Positions 1-6,625 of a stretch of 9,337 nucleotides of DNA are shown one piece after another. Under the pieces are notes generated by a model. It was not told the DNA's origin. It did not search any database and saw only the letters and a program-made list of their open reading frames with translations. The position numbers and the translations under genes were made by a program. The stretch lies in assembly GCA_964370115.1 (NCBI GenBank), contig CAYJIA010000067.1, positions 1-9,337 on the forward strand, read 5' to 3'. The number at the start of each line of letters is the position of its first letter. Position 1 is the first letter of the stretch. This DNA comes from SIG603 sp964370115 (lineage in GTDB: Bacteria; Bacillota; Clostridia; Oscillospirales; Acutalibacteraceae).

Positions 1-34
1 ACTCCTTTCGGCTCATAAGTATCTGTGCTGGGTT
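1..34. repeat. Near-identical repeat, copy 1 (3' end of permease gene A)
   Basis: Matches 1507-1540 at 33 of 34 bases (only difference C at 12, T at 1518). On the minus strand it encodes the end NPAQILMSRKE and the start of the stop codon, and contains the AAAGGAG ribosome site. Identity falls off inward from base 35. Confidence 0.85.
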
Positions 35-1498
35 TAATTTTGCAATTTTAACTGATTGTATAAACGCTACCAAAATTACTGTCGCAAATGCAAAAGCCGA
101 AAATATTATGAGTGCTGTCGTATCCACCATGGTATGAAAATTTGATACTACTGTAATGTCAGAGGAATAGCCCAGTATTATTTTCGCACGTGGATCTACT
201 TCTGATAACACAATGCTTTCTTTTTTATAATCGCTTAAAGTCAACTCATTTTCTTCGACTTGCTGTGCCGACACTGCCTGATTTACTACACCACTGAAAA
301 GCTGTGTCATACTGTTTCCTATCATTAGCCCAAGAACTGCGCCAATTATCACCGCTATAAGTAGTGGCGCTACAAATTCTACTATCATTTGCACACAAAT
401 TTTCACTTTTGTTTCGCCCATTGATAAAAGTATTGCTATTTCCCTTTTCCTACTATTAATTAAAATAACTGCAAGTATAGCCAGGATTACTACAGATATG
501 ATTTGTAGACCTATTACTATGTAGGTAAAAACCATAACCTGCGTTTCAAGTGGTCCTGCTGTCATCTCATACCAGTCAGTGTTTTTGTAAATGTCTAAAA
601 TTAAAGTTTCTTCATAAATTTTTGTTATCTCTTCTTCACTCATGCCATTAAATATAGGTGCAGGTGCTAAAAATTCGTCATTACCAAAGTGCGAATCATA
701 CACTTCTACCACCATATACTGCTCTTTTACATAGTCTATATAAGGTTTTGTGTATTCATCATCTTTAAGTATAACTGTTGCCGATTCATAATTCACCATG
801 GGGGATTCACTAAATAAATTTTGATATGAGGGAAGAGTAATAAACATAAAGTCCCCGTAGGTCAGATTTTCATAATCTTTGTTTTTTGGCAGTTCGTAGA
901 TGCCTTTTACCGTCATTTTATCACTTGTTTTATGCTCCTCACCAAAAAAATCTATATAAGCGTTTAGCTCGTCGCCAACTTTTACAGAGTTAAGCTCTGA
1001 GAATTCTTTTGATATAAGACAGGCACTGCCACTGTCTTCATTTATGTGTTCCCCCGAAAGCAGCGTGTAATCCCTTACTGTAAAGGCTGTACTGCGCTCG
1101 GTTTCCGTAACTGCTAGTATATTTGTAGTTTGGGCAAGGTATTCATCATTACTTCCCAATTGATTTTGCTCTGTGCCTTCAATTTTAACGCCACCACCTG
1201 AGGCATAATATATAATTTCTTCTACATATTCATCGTTTTCCAAATCTACTAAACGATTTTCAAAAACGGGAATCTGTGGCGGTATTCCAAAACCCATACC
1301 GCCGACTTCTACAATAGGATTTTCTTTTATTGTAAGTGTATTTTTAACATTTTGCTCCATATACGTTATGGTATCTCTCGTACTCTTAAGTGCCGTCATG
1401 CAAATGATATTCGCCAAAAATATTACTGCAAATAAAAGAATAATAACCGCATTTTTCTTTTTGCTGTGCCATAGGCTGTTTAAGCTTCGTTTTAACAT
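1..1498 (-). CDS. FtsX/MacB-type ABC transporter permease A (stop codon cut by window edge)
   Basis: Open minus-strand frame from ATG at 1498 down to base 1: 499 codons plus the T of the stop, so the protein is complete or nearly so. It probably moves a peptide or lipid-like substrate, or transmits force, across the cytoplasmic membrane with an ABC ATPase not seen here. I read a membrane segment at about residues 15-37, then a large extracellular domain of MacB-PCD style (motif SGEHINEDSGSACLISKEF), then three C-terminal segments at about 319-345, 371-391 and 458-479. The FtsX-type coupling stretch REIAILLSMGETKVKI follows the second segment. About 65 residues are inserted between segments 3 and 4. 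Closest relative in the window is permease B (shared DSHFGN, TDWYEM/DDWYEM, NPAQILM). The start is set by AAAGGAG inside the end of gene B. It ends RKE plus T, as B does before its TAA. Family is secure; substrate is unknown. Confidence 0.88.
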   Translation of the reverse strand, partial: MLKRSLNSLWHSKKKNAVIILLFAVIFLANIICMTALKSTRDTITYMEQNVKNTLTIKENPIVEVGGMGFGIPPQIPVFENRLVDLENDEYVEEIIYYASGGGVKIEGTEQNQLGSNDEYLAQTTNILAVTETERSTAFTVRDYTLLSGEHINEDSGSACLISKEFSELNSVKVGDELNAYIDFFGEEHKTSDKMTVKGIYELPKNKDYENLTYGDFMFITLPSYQNLFSESPMVNYESATVILKDDEYTKPYIDYVKEQYMVVEVYDSHFGNDEFLAPAPIFNGMSEEEITKIYEETLILDIYKNTDWYEMTAGPLETQVMVFTYIVIGLQIISVVILAILAVILINSRKREIAILLSMGETKVKICVQMIVEFVAPLLIAVIIGAVLGLMIGNSMTQLFSGVVNQAVSAQQVEENELTLSDYKKESIVLSEVDPRAKIILGYSSDITVVSNFHTMVDTTALIIFSAFAFATVILVAFIQSVKIAKLNPAQILMSRKE

Positions 1499-1504
1499 TG
1501 TAAA

Positions 1505-3013
1505 TTACTCCTTTCGGTTCATAAGTATCTGTGCTGGGTTAAATCTTATTATATTCACAAGCTGAATTACCGCCGAGAATAGCACTACGAGCATTGTAGT
1601 CGACGTGAAAATAAGTATCTGCGAGAGATCCATGCCCACGTCAATTTTTGGTAGCACTTTTATGCTTGTGGATTGTTGATATACTATCTCCGTTATATAT
1701 TCTTGCATTTGTGGCATTAAAACTGATGAGCTGTTTTGATATCCTGTCACCAATACATCGTTTGCCATACTCTGCGTTTCTGCCTGACTTTCATACAATA
1801 ATGAGTTGCAAAAATAATCTGCAAATGGTGTGCCTATTAGCATTGCAAAAACTATGCCTATCACACTTCCCACGATAAAAGGCATGGCATATTCTGTAAG
1901 CACTTGCAGGCAAATTTTTGGTTTTGTTTCACCTAAGGACAAAAGTATTCCATACTCTCTTTTTCTATAACTTACAAGCATTGCAGAAAAAATTATGAGC
2001 ACCATCGCCGACACAACTTGCAGTCCTGCCACTATATATGTAAAAATTACAAGCTGAATTTCAAGCGGACTTACCGTCATTTCATACCAGTCGTCATTTA
2101 AATAGATATCCATATATGTGTTACTCGATATCATGTTCACAAGCTCAGTTTCGTTTTTATCTCTGAAAACCTCGTCGATCTCTGTGTACTCATTATTTCC
2201 AAAATGAGAATCATAGACGTTTAAGACCTCATAATGTTGTTTGACGTAGTCTATATACTCATCTCTATAACTTACATCTTTTAAAAACACTGTAGCCGAG
2301 GTGTATATATAACTGTCAAAAAAATCGCCATATACCTTTTCAGACACAAACATAATATCCCTTGTATTGCGCCTGTCTTCATGCACTTTAGGCAGTCTGT
2401 AAATTCCGCCTACCACTAACTTTTGTTCTCCCAAATCACCATTTGCCTCTAATGTGTCACCTAGGCTTAAGCCGTTTAAATTTGCAAATTCCTCGCTTAC
2501 TATGCACGCATTTTCATCATTTTCATCAAAATGTCCACCCTTTATAAGCTCATAGCCAATAGTGACAAAGGCGTTGCTTTTTTGACTTGATGACAGCCCT
2601 ATGACCCACATATCATTTGCCGTTTCAAAATCTGTATATCCCAAATCGAGCATTTCTTGTATAAGTGGTGGAATATAAATTTCTGCATTGTTAAAATTTA
2701 TATTGTTTCCATAGGCATAGTAAATTATATCCTCCACAAATTCGTTGTTTTCAAGCGCTTTAAACTCGTTTTCACTTTGTGCGGTATAAAGGCCAAAGTT
2801 TTCTCCTCCGCCACCGCCCGACATAGGGTTATATTTTACCGTGACAGAATTTTTAAGTGCCCCTTCCAAAAAACTCACATTCTCCCCAGTGCTTTGCAAA
2901 ATAGTCATGCAAATAACATTCGCAAAAAATATAACCGAGAAAACCGAGGCTATTATTATGTTTTTATATTTGCTGTGCATTAGACTGTAAAAACTGCGCT
3001 TTAAAAAGTTCAT
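1505..3013 (-). CDS. FtsX/MacB-type ABC transporter permease B
   Basis: A 502-aa integral membrane protein, third gene of the minus-strand run. The N-terminal membrane segment spans about residues 17-38. The extracellular domain carries a glycine run (GGGGGE, near residue 67) and the PCD-like segment KGGHFDENDENACIVSEEF followed by NGLSLGD. Three C-terminal membrane segments lie at about 323-346, 375-395 and 466-488. REYGILLSLGETKPKI is the FtsX-type conserved cytoplasmic stretch. Like A and D it has a WYEM motif just before segment 2 and a long insert between segments 3 and 4. It starts 4 bp after gene C, and the Shine-Dalgarno GGGAGGGGAG lies in C's last codons. Its own end (CGA AAG GAG TAA) supplies the ribosome site for A, so translation of B and A is likely coupled. 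A permease role is well supported; cargo and partner ATPase cannot be told from here. Confidence 0.92.
   Translation of the reverse strand: MNFLKRSFYSLMHSKYKNIIIASVFSVIFFANVICMTILQSTGENVSFLEGALKNSVTVKYNPMSGGGGGENFGLYTAQSENEFKALENNEFVEDIIYYAYGNNINFNNAEIYIPPLIQEMLDLGYTDFETANDMWVIGLSSSQKSNAFVTIGYELIKGGHFDENDENACIVSEEFANLNGLSLGDTLEANGDLGEQKLVVGGIYRLPKVHEDRRNTRDIMFVSEKVYGDFFDSYIYTSATVFLKDVSYRDEYIDYVKQHYEVLNVYDSHFGNNEYTEIDEVFRDKNETELVNMISSNTYMDIYLNDDWYEMTVSPLEIQLVIFTYIVAGLQVVSAMVLIIFSAMLVSYRKREYGILLSLGETKPKICLQVLTEYAMPFIVGSVIGIVFAMLIGTPFADYFCNSLLYESQAETQSMANDVLVTGYQNSSSVLMPQMQEYITEIVYQQSTSIKVLPKIDVGMDLSQILIFTSTTMLVVLFSAVIQLVNIIRFNPAQILMNRKE
1507..1540. repeat. Near-identical repeat, copy 2 (3' end of permease gene B)
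   Basis: Partner of 1-34. It encodes NPAQILMNRKE and most of the stop codon on the minus strand and carries the Shine-Dalgarno used by gene A. Its conservation at DNA level points to tandem duplication or gene conversion, with selection on both the peptide and the ribosome site. Confidence 0.85.
1508..1514 (-). promoter_or_regulatory. Ribosome binding site for permease A, inside the end of permease B
   Basis: AAAGGAG formed by B's codons CGA AAG GAG just before TAA, 9 nt before A's ATG. This placement supports translational coupling of B and A. Confidence 0.75.
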
Positions 3014-3017
3014 AAAA

Positions 3018-4286
3018 TTACTCCCCTCCCGACAAAATCTCTCTTGGTTTGTACATTACTATTCTGTATACGGCTATGAGTGACACCGCAAGTGCTATGC
3101 CTATTCCACAGGCGTATAGCAGTGATATTACTACTTCGTTTATCATTATTTCAAGGTCGACACTGCTTATCACATTTGCGACATTCTCAGTTATAAATCC
3201 ACCAAAGGCGAGGGATAATGTAATTGCGCCTATTATGATTACCACGTTTTCAACTATCATTTGTAGGGCTATTTTAAACCTGTTTTCACCTAATGACATA
3301 AGTATTCCTATCTCAAATCCTCTGTCGTTTAGGTTGCTTATTACAAGCAGCGACAATATCGTTGTCGCCATTACCACCGACATCACCACCAAAGCCTCTG
3401 AAATACTTACCGCCGTGCCTGTTGACAGACTTACCCTTAAGTAATCAGTGTTGTCGACTAAAAAGTGGTAATCTCCCTCATAGCCTAAATCTTTTATAGT
3501 CGCAAGCGCCTGCTTTTCAAACTCTTCGCCCGATGTCGGGTCGGTCAGCACGTAATTTGCCTTATGGACTTTGTCGTTATCATCAATTAGCATGGTTGTG
3601 TCTACAGAGGTATAAATTTGATTTTCATAATTAAAATCGGGCGAATTGCTCTGAGCACTCATCTTACTTGAGGTAAAATAACCCACTATCTCAAGGCTTA
3701 TAGGTTTTGTGTATGTTATTCCGTCTTCTGATGCAAGAAAGCCTATTACCTCTATCGTGTCGCCCACTACAAGCCCATTACTTTGCACTAAATCAAGACT
3801 TACCACACACTGGTTTGTATCACCTTTTTCTAGGTGTCTGCCCATTTGTAGCACCTGTGTTTCACTTGTAAAGTCCTCATGTTTTGTGGTGTCGTCCACT
3901 CCTATTACAGTGATATTCGCCCAGTCTTTGTACTCTGTTTTTTGCACATCGGACATATAAACGTCAAAATCATTTGGTATAGCAAGCGTTTTAAGGCTTA
4001 CATCATACTCTCCGTTATGCACAAGTTCTGATTTTGCAAGCTCATCGGTAAGTGCTATTGGCACAGTGTTATCGCCTCTTACCGTAGTTTGTATTCTATC
4101 TGAATTTGCAACCTGTACGCTTGCTCGCATTTCAGATTTTGCCTCTTTAGCATACTGATTTGCCCCAAAGTTTGTGGTAAGTCCCGACAGGACAAGCACC
4201 GACATCACCGCATAAATCAGCAACATCAAAATAGCATTTGTCTTTCTGTAAACTATACTTTTAACTGCTCTTTTAATAAAATTCAT
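3018..4286 (-). CDS. FtsX/MacB-type ABC transporter permease C (short form)
   Basis: A 422-aa permease, second gene of the run and the odd one among the four. The N-terminal membrane segment is near residues 17-36. The extracellular PCD-like domain contains MGRHLEKGDTNQCVVSLDL and NGLVVGDTIEV. Three C-terminal segments lie at about 298-320, 345-367 and 382-405, with FEIGILMSLGENRFKI after the first of them. It lacks the WYEM motif and the roughly 65-residue insert between the last two membrane segments seen in A, B and D, giving it the more usual FtsX-domain spacing. ABC exporters of this class work as permease dimers, so C could be the common partner in heterodimers with the longer paralogues; that pairing is inference. 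It begins 3 bp after D, using AGGAGG in D's last codons, and ends GGA GGG GAG TAA, which supplies B's ribosome site. Confidence 0.92.
   Translation of the reverse strand: MNFIKRAVKSIVYRKTNAILMLLIYAVMSVLVLSGLTTNFGANQYAKEAKSEMRASVQVANSDRIQTTVRGDNTVPIALTDELAKSELVHNGEYDVSLKTLAIPNDFDVYMSDVQKTEYKDWANITVIGVDDTTKHEDFTSETQVLQMGRHLEKGDTNQCVVSLDLVQSNGLVVGDTIEVIGFLASEDGITYTKPISLEIVGYFTSSKMSAQSNSPDFNYENQIYTSVDTTMLIDDNDKVHKANYVLTDPTSGEEFEKQALATIKDLGYEGDYHFLVDNTDYLRVSLSTGTAVSISEALVVMSVVMATTILSLLVISNLNDRGFEIGILMSLGENRFKIALQMIVENVVIIIGAITLSLAFGGFITENVANVISSVDLEIMINEVVISLLYACGIGIALAVSLIAVYRIVMYKPREILSGGE
3021..3030 (-). promoter_or_regulatory. Ribosome binding site for permease B, inside the end of permease C
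   Basis: GGGAGGGGAG spans C's last codons (GGA GGG GAG) just before its TAA, 7 nt from B's ATG. Confidence 0.75.
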
Positions 4287-4289
4287 ATT

Positions 4290-5813
4290 CTACCTCCTGC
4301 TTGTAAGTAGCACGGTCGGTTTAATTCTTGTAATGTAAATGGTTTGAATAAGTGCGGAGATTATTGTTAAAACTCCTGCAAATGCTATGAATATCAGCAG
4401 ACTTTCTAAAGAATAGGTGGGCTGTATATTTGGAGCTACGCTTAGGTCTGTTGGAATTCGCTGCACAAGATATACACTTATTACGTGGTATTCTCTACTA
4501 ACCCCACTGTTTAAGTTCTCTGCAAACTCAGAATTTGTGATTCCGTTTACCTGCCCGTCTAGTTCAGCCTGTGTAAGGTATGCATTATTTGTATAATTTG
4601 AAACAAAAGGAACACCTACAATTATTCCAATAAGTAAACCGATAACTGAGGCTATACATATTGTTGTGAAAGTTTCTATGCAAATTTGCAAAGCTATTTT
4701 AGCTTTACTTTCGCCCATTGCCAAAAGGATACCAAACTCATTGTATCTCTTCTTGATAGAAACGCTCGATGTTAGTACAAGTATCAAAACCGCTCCTCCT
4801 ATAAATCCGATTAATGCAAACCCTGATATATCTCTCACTTTTTCTATCGGTTGTGCCACCATTTCATACCACTCTGTATCGATATTGATGTCTAGGTACA
4901 TATTTTCATAATAGAAATCTGCCAGTTCCTCAAAACTTAAATCTTGTGCCTCTTGTGGTATCGGCGGTGGCGAATAGTCGTATCTCGTTTCAAATATCTT
5001 TCTTACATTAAAGTTATTTTGAATAAAACTTATATATTTATCTCTGTCCTCATGGCTATCAAAATAAACACTTACTGCCGTTATGAAATCCACTATTTTA
5101 GCATCTTCATTTTGATACATAAAAATTGACTGTGATGGGATAATTACAATTTCTTCGGGTGAATGTCCCGTACCTACAAGAAAATCACCATCCACTCCGT
5201 CAAACAATCCTACTATTTCAAACTCAAACTTCAACTCTGGCTGATATTTTGAAACTGCCGTAAATGCATCTCCAACCTTTAAGTTGTTCATATCTGCAAA
5301 CTTCTTTGATATCATTCCTACTTTTTTATCGGCATCATCTTTTGTTATATGTCGCCCTTCAACAAGCGAAAAACCAAATGCAGTGAAGGCTATATCTGTT
5401 TTTGTATCGACGGCGGTATACAAAGATCCATCATCACCTTCCTCAAGCACATACTGATTATCCGTTGTACTTTCAAAAAGCTTATACTTTCCACCATAGT
5501 CTAAATATTCCGTAAATGAATAGTTATATCCTGCAATACCGTCAAACTCCAACAATTTGTCCACCTCTTTTTGTGTTAGGTAAACTTTACTTACTTTGGT
5601 CGCACCGCTTTCTCCGACTGAAATATCCGCACCGCTAACCGTAACAGCATTCTTAACCGACACTTCCAAAGTCTTCACATAGTCATCAGCAGTTTGATAG
5701 ATAATTAGACAGGCGACAATAAATACAAACACCACCGAGAAAATAATTATTTGCAAAATCGTCTTGCTCATATTTACTTTTAAATTTAGATATGCTCGTT
5801 TTATACTGTTCAT
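4290..5813 (-). CDS. FtsX/MacB-type ABC transporter permease D, first gene of the permease operon
   Basis: First gene of the run, 507 aa from the preferred start. Two in-frame ATGs exist, at 5819 and 5813. The GGAGGG Shine-Dalgarno (5820-5825) touches the first but sits 6 nt from the second, and starting at 5813 gives MNSIKRAYLNL, which aligns with MNFIKRAVKSI of C and MNFLKRSFYSL of B. One N-terminal membrane segment is followed by an extracellular PCD-like domain (VEGRHITKDDADKKVGMISKKF, broken here as family motif GRHITKDDADKK then NNLKVGDAF), a WYEM motif, and three C-terminal segments around FGILLAMGESKAKI. A long insert lies between the last two segments, as in A and B. A PPPIPQ stretch follows the position where A and B have DSHFGN. 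The last codons AGG AGG TAG form the ribosome site for C. Membrane permease call is firm; substrate unknown. Confidence 0.92.
   Translation of the reverse strand: MNSIKRAYLNLKVNMSKTILQIIIFSVVFVFIVACLIIYQTADDYVKTLEVSVKNAVTVSGADISVGESGATKVSKVYLTQKEVDKLLEFDGIAGYNYSFTEYLDYGGKYKLFESTTDNQYVLEEGDDGSLYTAVDTKTDIAFTAFGFSLVEGRHITKDDADKKVGMISKKFADMNNLKVGDAFTAVSKYQPELKFEFEIVGLFDGVDGDFLVGTGHSPEEIVIIPSQSIFMYQNEDAKIVDFITAVSVYFDSHEDRDKYISFIQNNFNVRKIFETRYDYSPPPIPQEAQDLSFEELADFYYENMYLDINIDTEWYEMVAQPIEKVRDISGFALIGFIGGAVLILVLTSSVSIKKRYNEFGILLAMGESKAKIALQICIETFTTICIASVIGLLIGIIVGVPFVSNYTNNAYLTQAELDGQVNGITNSEFAENLNSGVSREYHVISVYLVQRIPTDLSVAPNIQPTYSLESLLIFIAFAGVLTIISALIQTIYITRIKPTVLLTSRR
4293..4298 (-). promoter_or_regulatory. 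Ribosome binding site for permease C, inside the end of permease D
   Basis: AGGAGG is D's two final arginine codons before TAG. It lies 6 nt from C's ATG, an ideal distance. Confidence 0.8.
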
Positions 5814-5819
5814 ATTCAT

Positions 5820-5825
5820 CCCTCC
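5820..5825 (-). promoter_or_regulatory. Ribosome binding site that decides the start of permease D
   Basis: GGAGGG is directly next to the upstream ATG (5819), which is too close for initiation, and 6 nt from the ATG at 5813. The second start is therefore preferred. Confidence 0.7.
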
Positions 5826-5836
5826 GCATTTTGTGT

Positions 5837-5852
5837 ATTAGGCCACTCTAAT
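5837..5852. repeat. Small inverted repeat in the leader of permease D
   Basis: ATTAG and CTAAT arms of 5 bp around a 6-nt centre, about 12 nt upstream of the GGAGGG site. It could form a weak leader hairpin. A match this short can arise by chance in AT-rich DNA. Confidence 0.3.
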
Positions 5853-5885
5853 GTTATATTTATTTTTGCGCTTATTGTTGATTAT

Positions 5886-5900
5886 TTATATTAATTATCA
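5886..5900. promoter_or_regulatory. Candidate Fur/PerR-family box near the permease promoter
   Basis: Read on the minus strand as TGATAATTAATATAA. It matches 12 of 14 informative positions of both the Fur 7-1-7 pattern (TGATAATNATTATCA) and the PerR box (TTATAATNATTATAA). It sits at or just after the predicted start point of the minus-strand promoter, where a repressor would act. The DNA here is very AT-rich, so chance matches are expected. Confidence 0.3.
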
Positions 5901-5908
5901 CTAAAATA

Positions 5909-5937
5909 ATTTTATCACTTTATTATACTAGTTGCAA
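5909..5937 (-). promoter_or_regulatory. Predicted sigma-A-type promoter of the permease operon
   Basis: TTGCAA (-35, 5932-5937), 17-nt spacer, TAAAAT (-10, 5909-5914) on the minus strand. Start would be near 5902, giving a leader of about 90 nt. A better -10 hexamer, TATAAT, lies inside the spacer (minus strand, 5922-5927) but has no good -35 at the right distance. Confidence 0.5.
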
Positions 5938-5952
5938 GTGTAAATTCCACTT
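5936..5952. repeat. Inverted repeat next to the permease -35 element
   Basis: AAGTG and CACTT arms separated by 7 nt, overlapping the upstream edge of the predicted -35. Possible operator half-sites, but the arms are only 5 bp long. Confidence 0.3.
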
Positions 5953-6096
5953 TTAATACAAATCCGACATCTCCACTACCGCTTACTGCGCAAAACACTT
6001 AGCTATGTTTCGCAAATATTCACAGCATTTTCTTTGTATTAAACAAATAATTTTTATTTTAGAATAGAATTAATTTTATTTTATATGACAATTATC
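5953..6096. other. Non-coding middle of the divergent control region
   Basis: No supported gene on either strand. The part at about 5962-6014 is less AT-rich than its surroundings and holds an imperfect stem: TGCG (5987-5990) plus AAACA (5993-5997) against TGTTT plus CGCA (6006-6014), with a 2-nt bulge and 8-nt loop. No T-run follows it, so it is not an intrinsic terminator. From 6033 on the sequence is almost pure AT, which could act as an upstream promoter element for the plus-strand promoter. Confidence 0.4.
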
Positions 6097-6125
6097 TTGA
6101 CTTCACAGAAATATTGATGTATATT
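6097..6125 (+). promoter_or_regulatory. Strong predicted sigma-A-type promoter of the redox cluster
   Basis: TTGACT (-35, 6097-6102), exactly 17 nt, TATATT (-10, 6120-6125), with a long A/T-rich tract upstream. Transcription would start near 6132 and give a leader of about 45 nt before the flavodoxin ATG. Confidence 0.75.
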
Positions 6126-6132
6126 TAAAGCA

Positions 6133-6152
6133 AAGTTAGCAGAAGCTAACTT
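6133..6152 (+). promoter_or_regulatory. Perfect inverted repeat at the start of the redox-cluster transcript
   Basis: AAGTTAGC, loop AGAA, GCTAACTT: 8 of 8 pairs, beginning at about +1 of the predicted transcript. An 8-bp direct repeat, TTAAAGCA, flanks it at 6125-6132 and 6151-6158. Its place fits either a repressor operator overlapping the start point or a 5' hairpin that stabilises the mRNA. The GAGGG ribosome site (6166-6170) lies outside it and stays free. Confidence 0.5.
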
Positions 6153-6176
6153 AAAGCATGAAAGCGAGGGATAACA

Positions 6177-6596
6177 ATGAGCAAAGTTGCAGTAATATAT
6201 TGGACTTCTACTGGGAACACTGAAATAATGGCAAATAAAATTTTTGAGGGTGTAAAAGAGTCAGGTAATGATGTGGGTATTTTTACTTGTGGCACATTTA
6301 ACACCGCTATTGTAAAAGATTATGATGCTGTTGTTTTAGGTTGCCCGGCTTGTGGCAGTGAAGAACTTGATGAAAGTGAATTTATGCCTATGTTTGATAG
6401 CATAAAAGAAGATTTAATAGGTAAAAAAATCTATTTGTTCGGCTCTTATGGCTGGGGTGGCGGAGAATACATGAAGACTTTTAAAGAAGAGTGTGAAAGC
6501 GGTGGAATAACAATTGTAGGCGAGCCAATACTCTCAGAAAACACACCCGACAGTGCTGTCGAAGAGTCATGCATAAACTTTGGAAAATCAATATAA
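6177..6596 (+). CDS. Flavodoxin, short-chain clostridial type
   Basis: A 139-aa FMN-binding one-electron carrier of the cytoplasm that can stand in for ferredoxin. The phosphate-binding loop TSTGNTE is at residues 10-16. The loop next to the isoalloxazine ring is GCPACGSEELDESEF (from 55), and FGSYGWGGGEYM (88-99) supplies the aromatic W93 over the flavin. Length and motifs match the Clostridium beijerinckii/Megasphaera type closely. Unusually, position 59 is Cys where the C. beijerinckii protein has Met of its MGD loop, making a CPAC (C56-C59) motif beside FMN. The ATG lies 6 nt after GAGGG and it is the first gene of its operon. Twenty-nine base pairs separate it from ahpC, so it may feed electrons to the peroxidase pathway downstream; that is inference. 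Flavodoxins often substitute for FeS ferredoxins under iron or oxidative stress. Confidence 0.93.
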   Translation: MSKVAVIYWTSTGNTEIMANKIFEGVKESGNDVGIFTCGTFNTAIVKDYDAVVLGCPACGSEELDESEFMPMFDSIKEDLIGKKIYLFGSYGWGGGEYMKTFKEECESGGITIVGEPILSENTPDSAVEESCINFGKSI

Positions 6597-6625
6597 TTTA
6601 ATAAAAAAGAAAAGAGGTAACAATT

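Noticed and set aside
1368..5129. Plus-strand open frames opposite the permease genes
   Set aside because: They mirror membrane-protein codons on the minus strand and have no ribosome sites or independent protein features.
5918..6000. Short minus-strand frame starting GTG in the divergent spacer
   Set aside because: About 27 codons, directly after an in-frame TAA, no ribosome site, and it runs across the predicted permease promoter.
6081..6096. Possible Fur/PerR box just upstream of the redox -35
   Set aside because: Only about 10 of 15 positions fit the Fur pattern in very AT-rich sequence; chance is the better explanation.
6126..6176. Riboswitch in the leader of the flavodoxin gene
   Set aside because: The leader is about 45 nt with one small hairpin, too short and simple for any riboswitch class I know.
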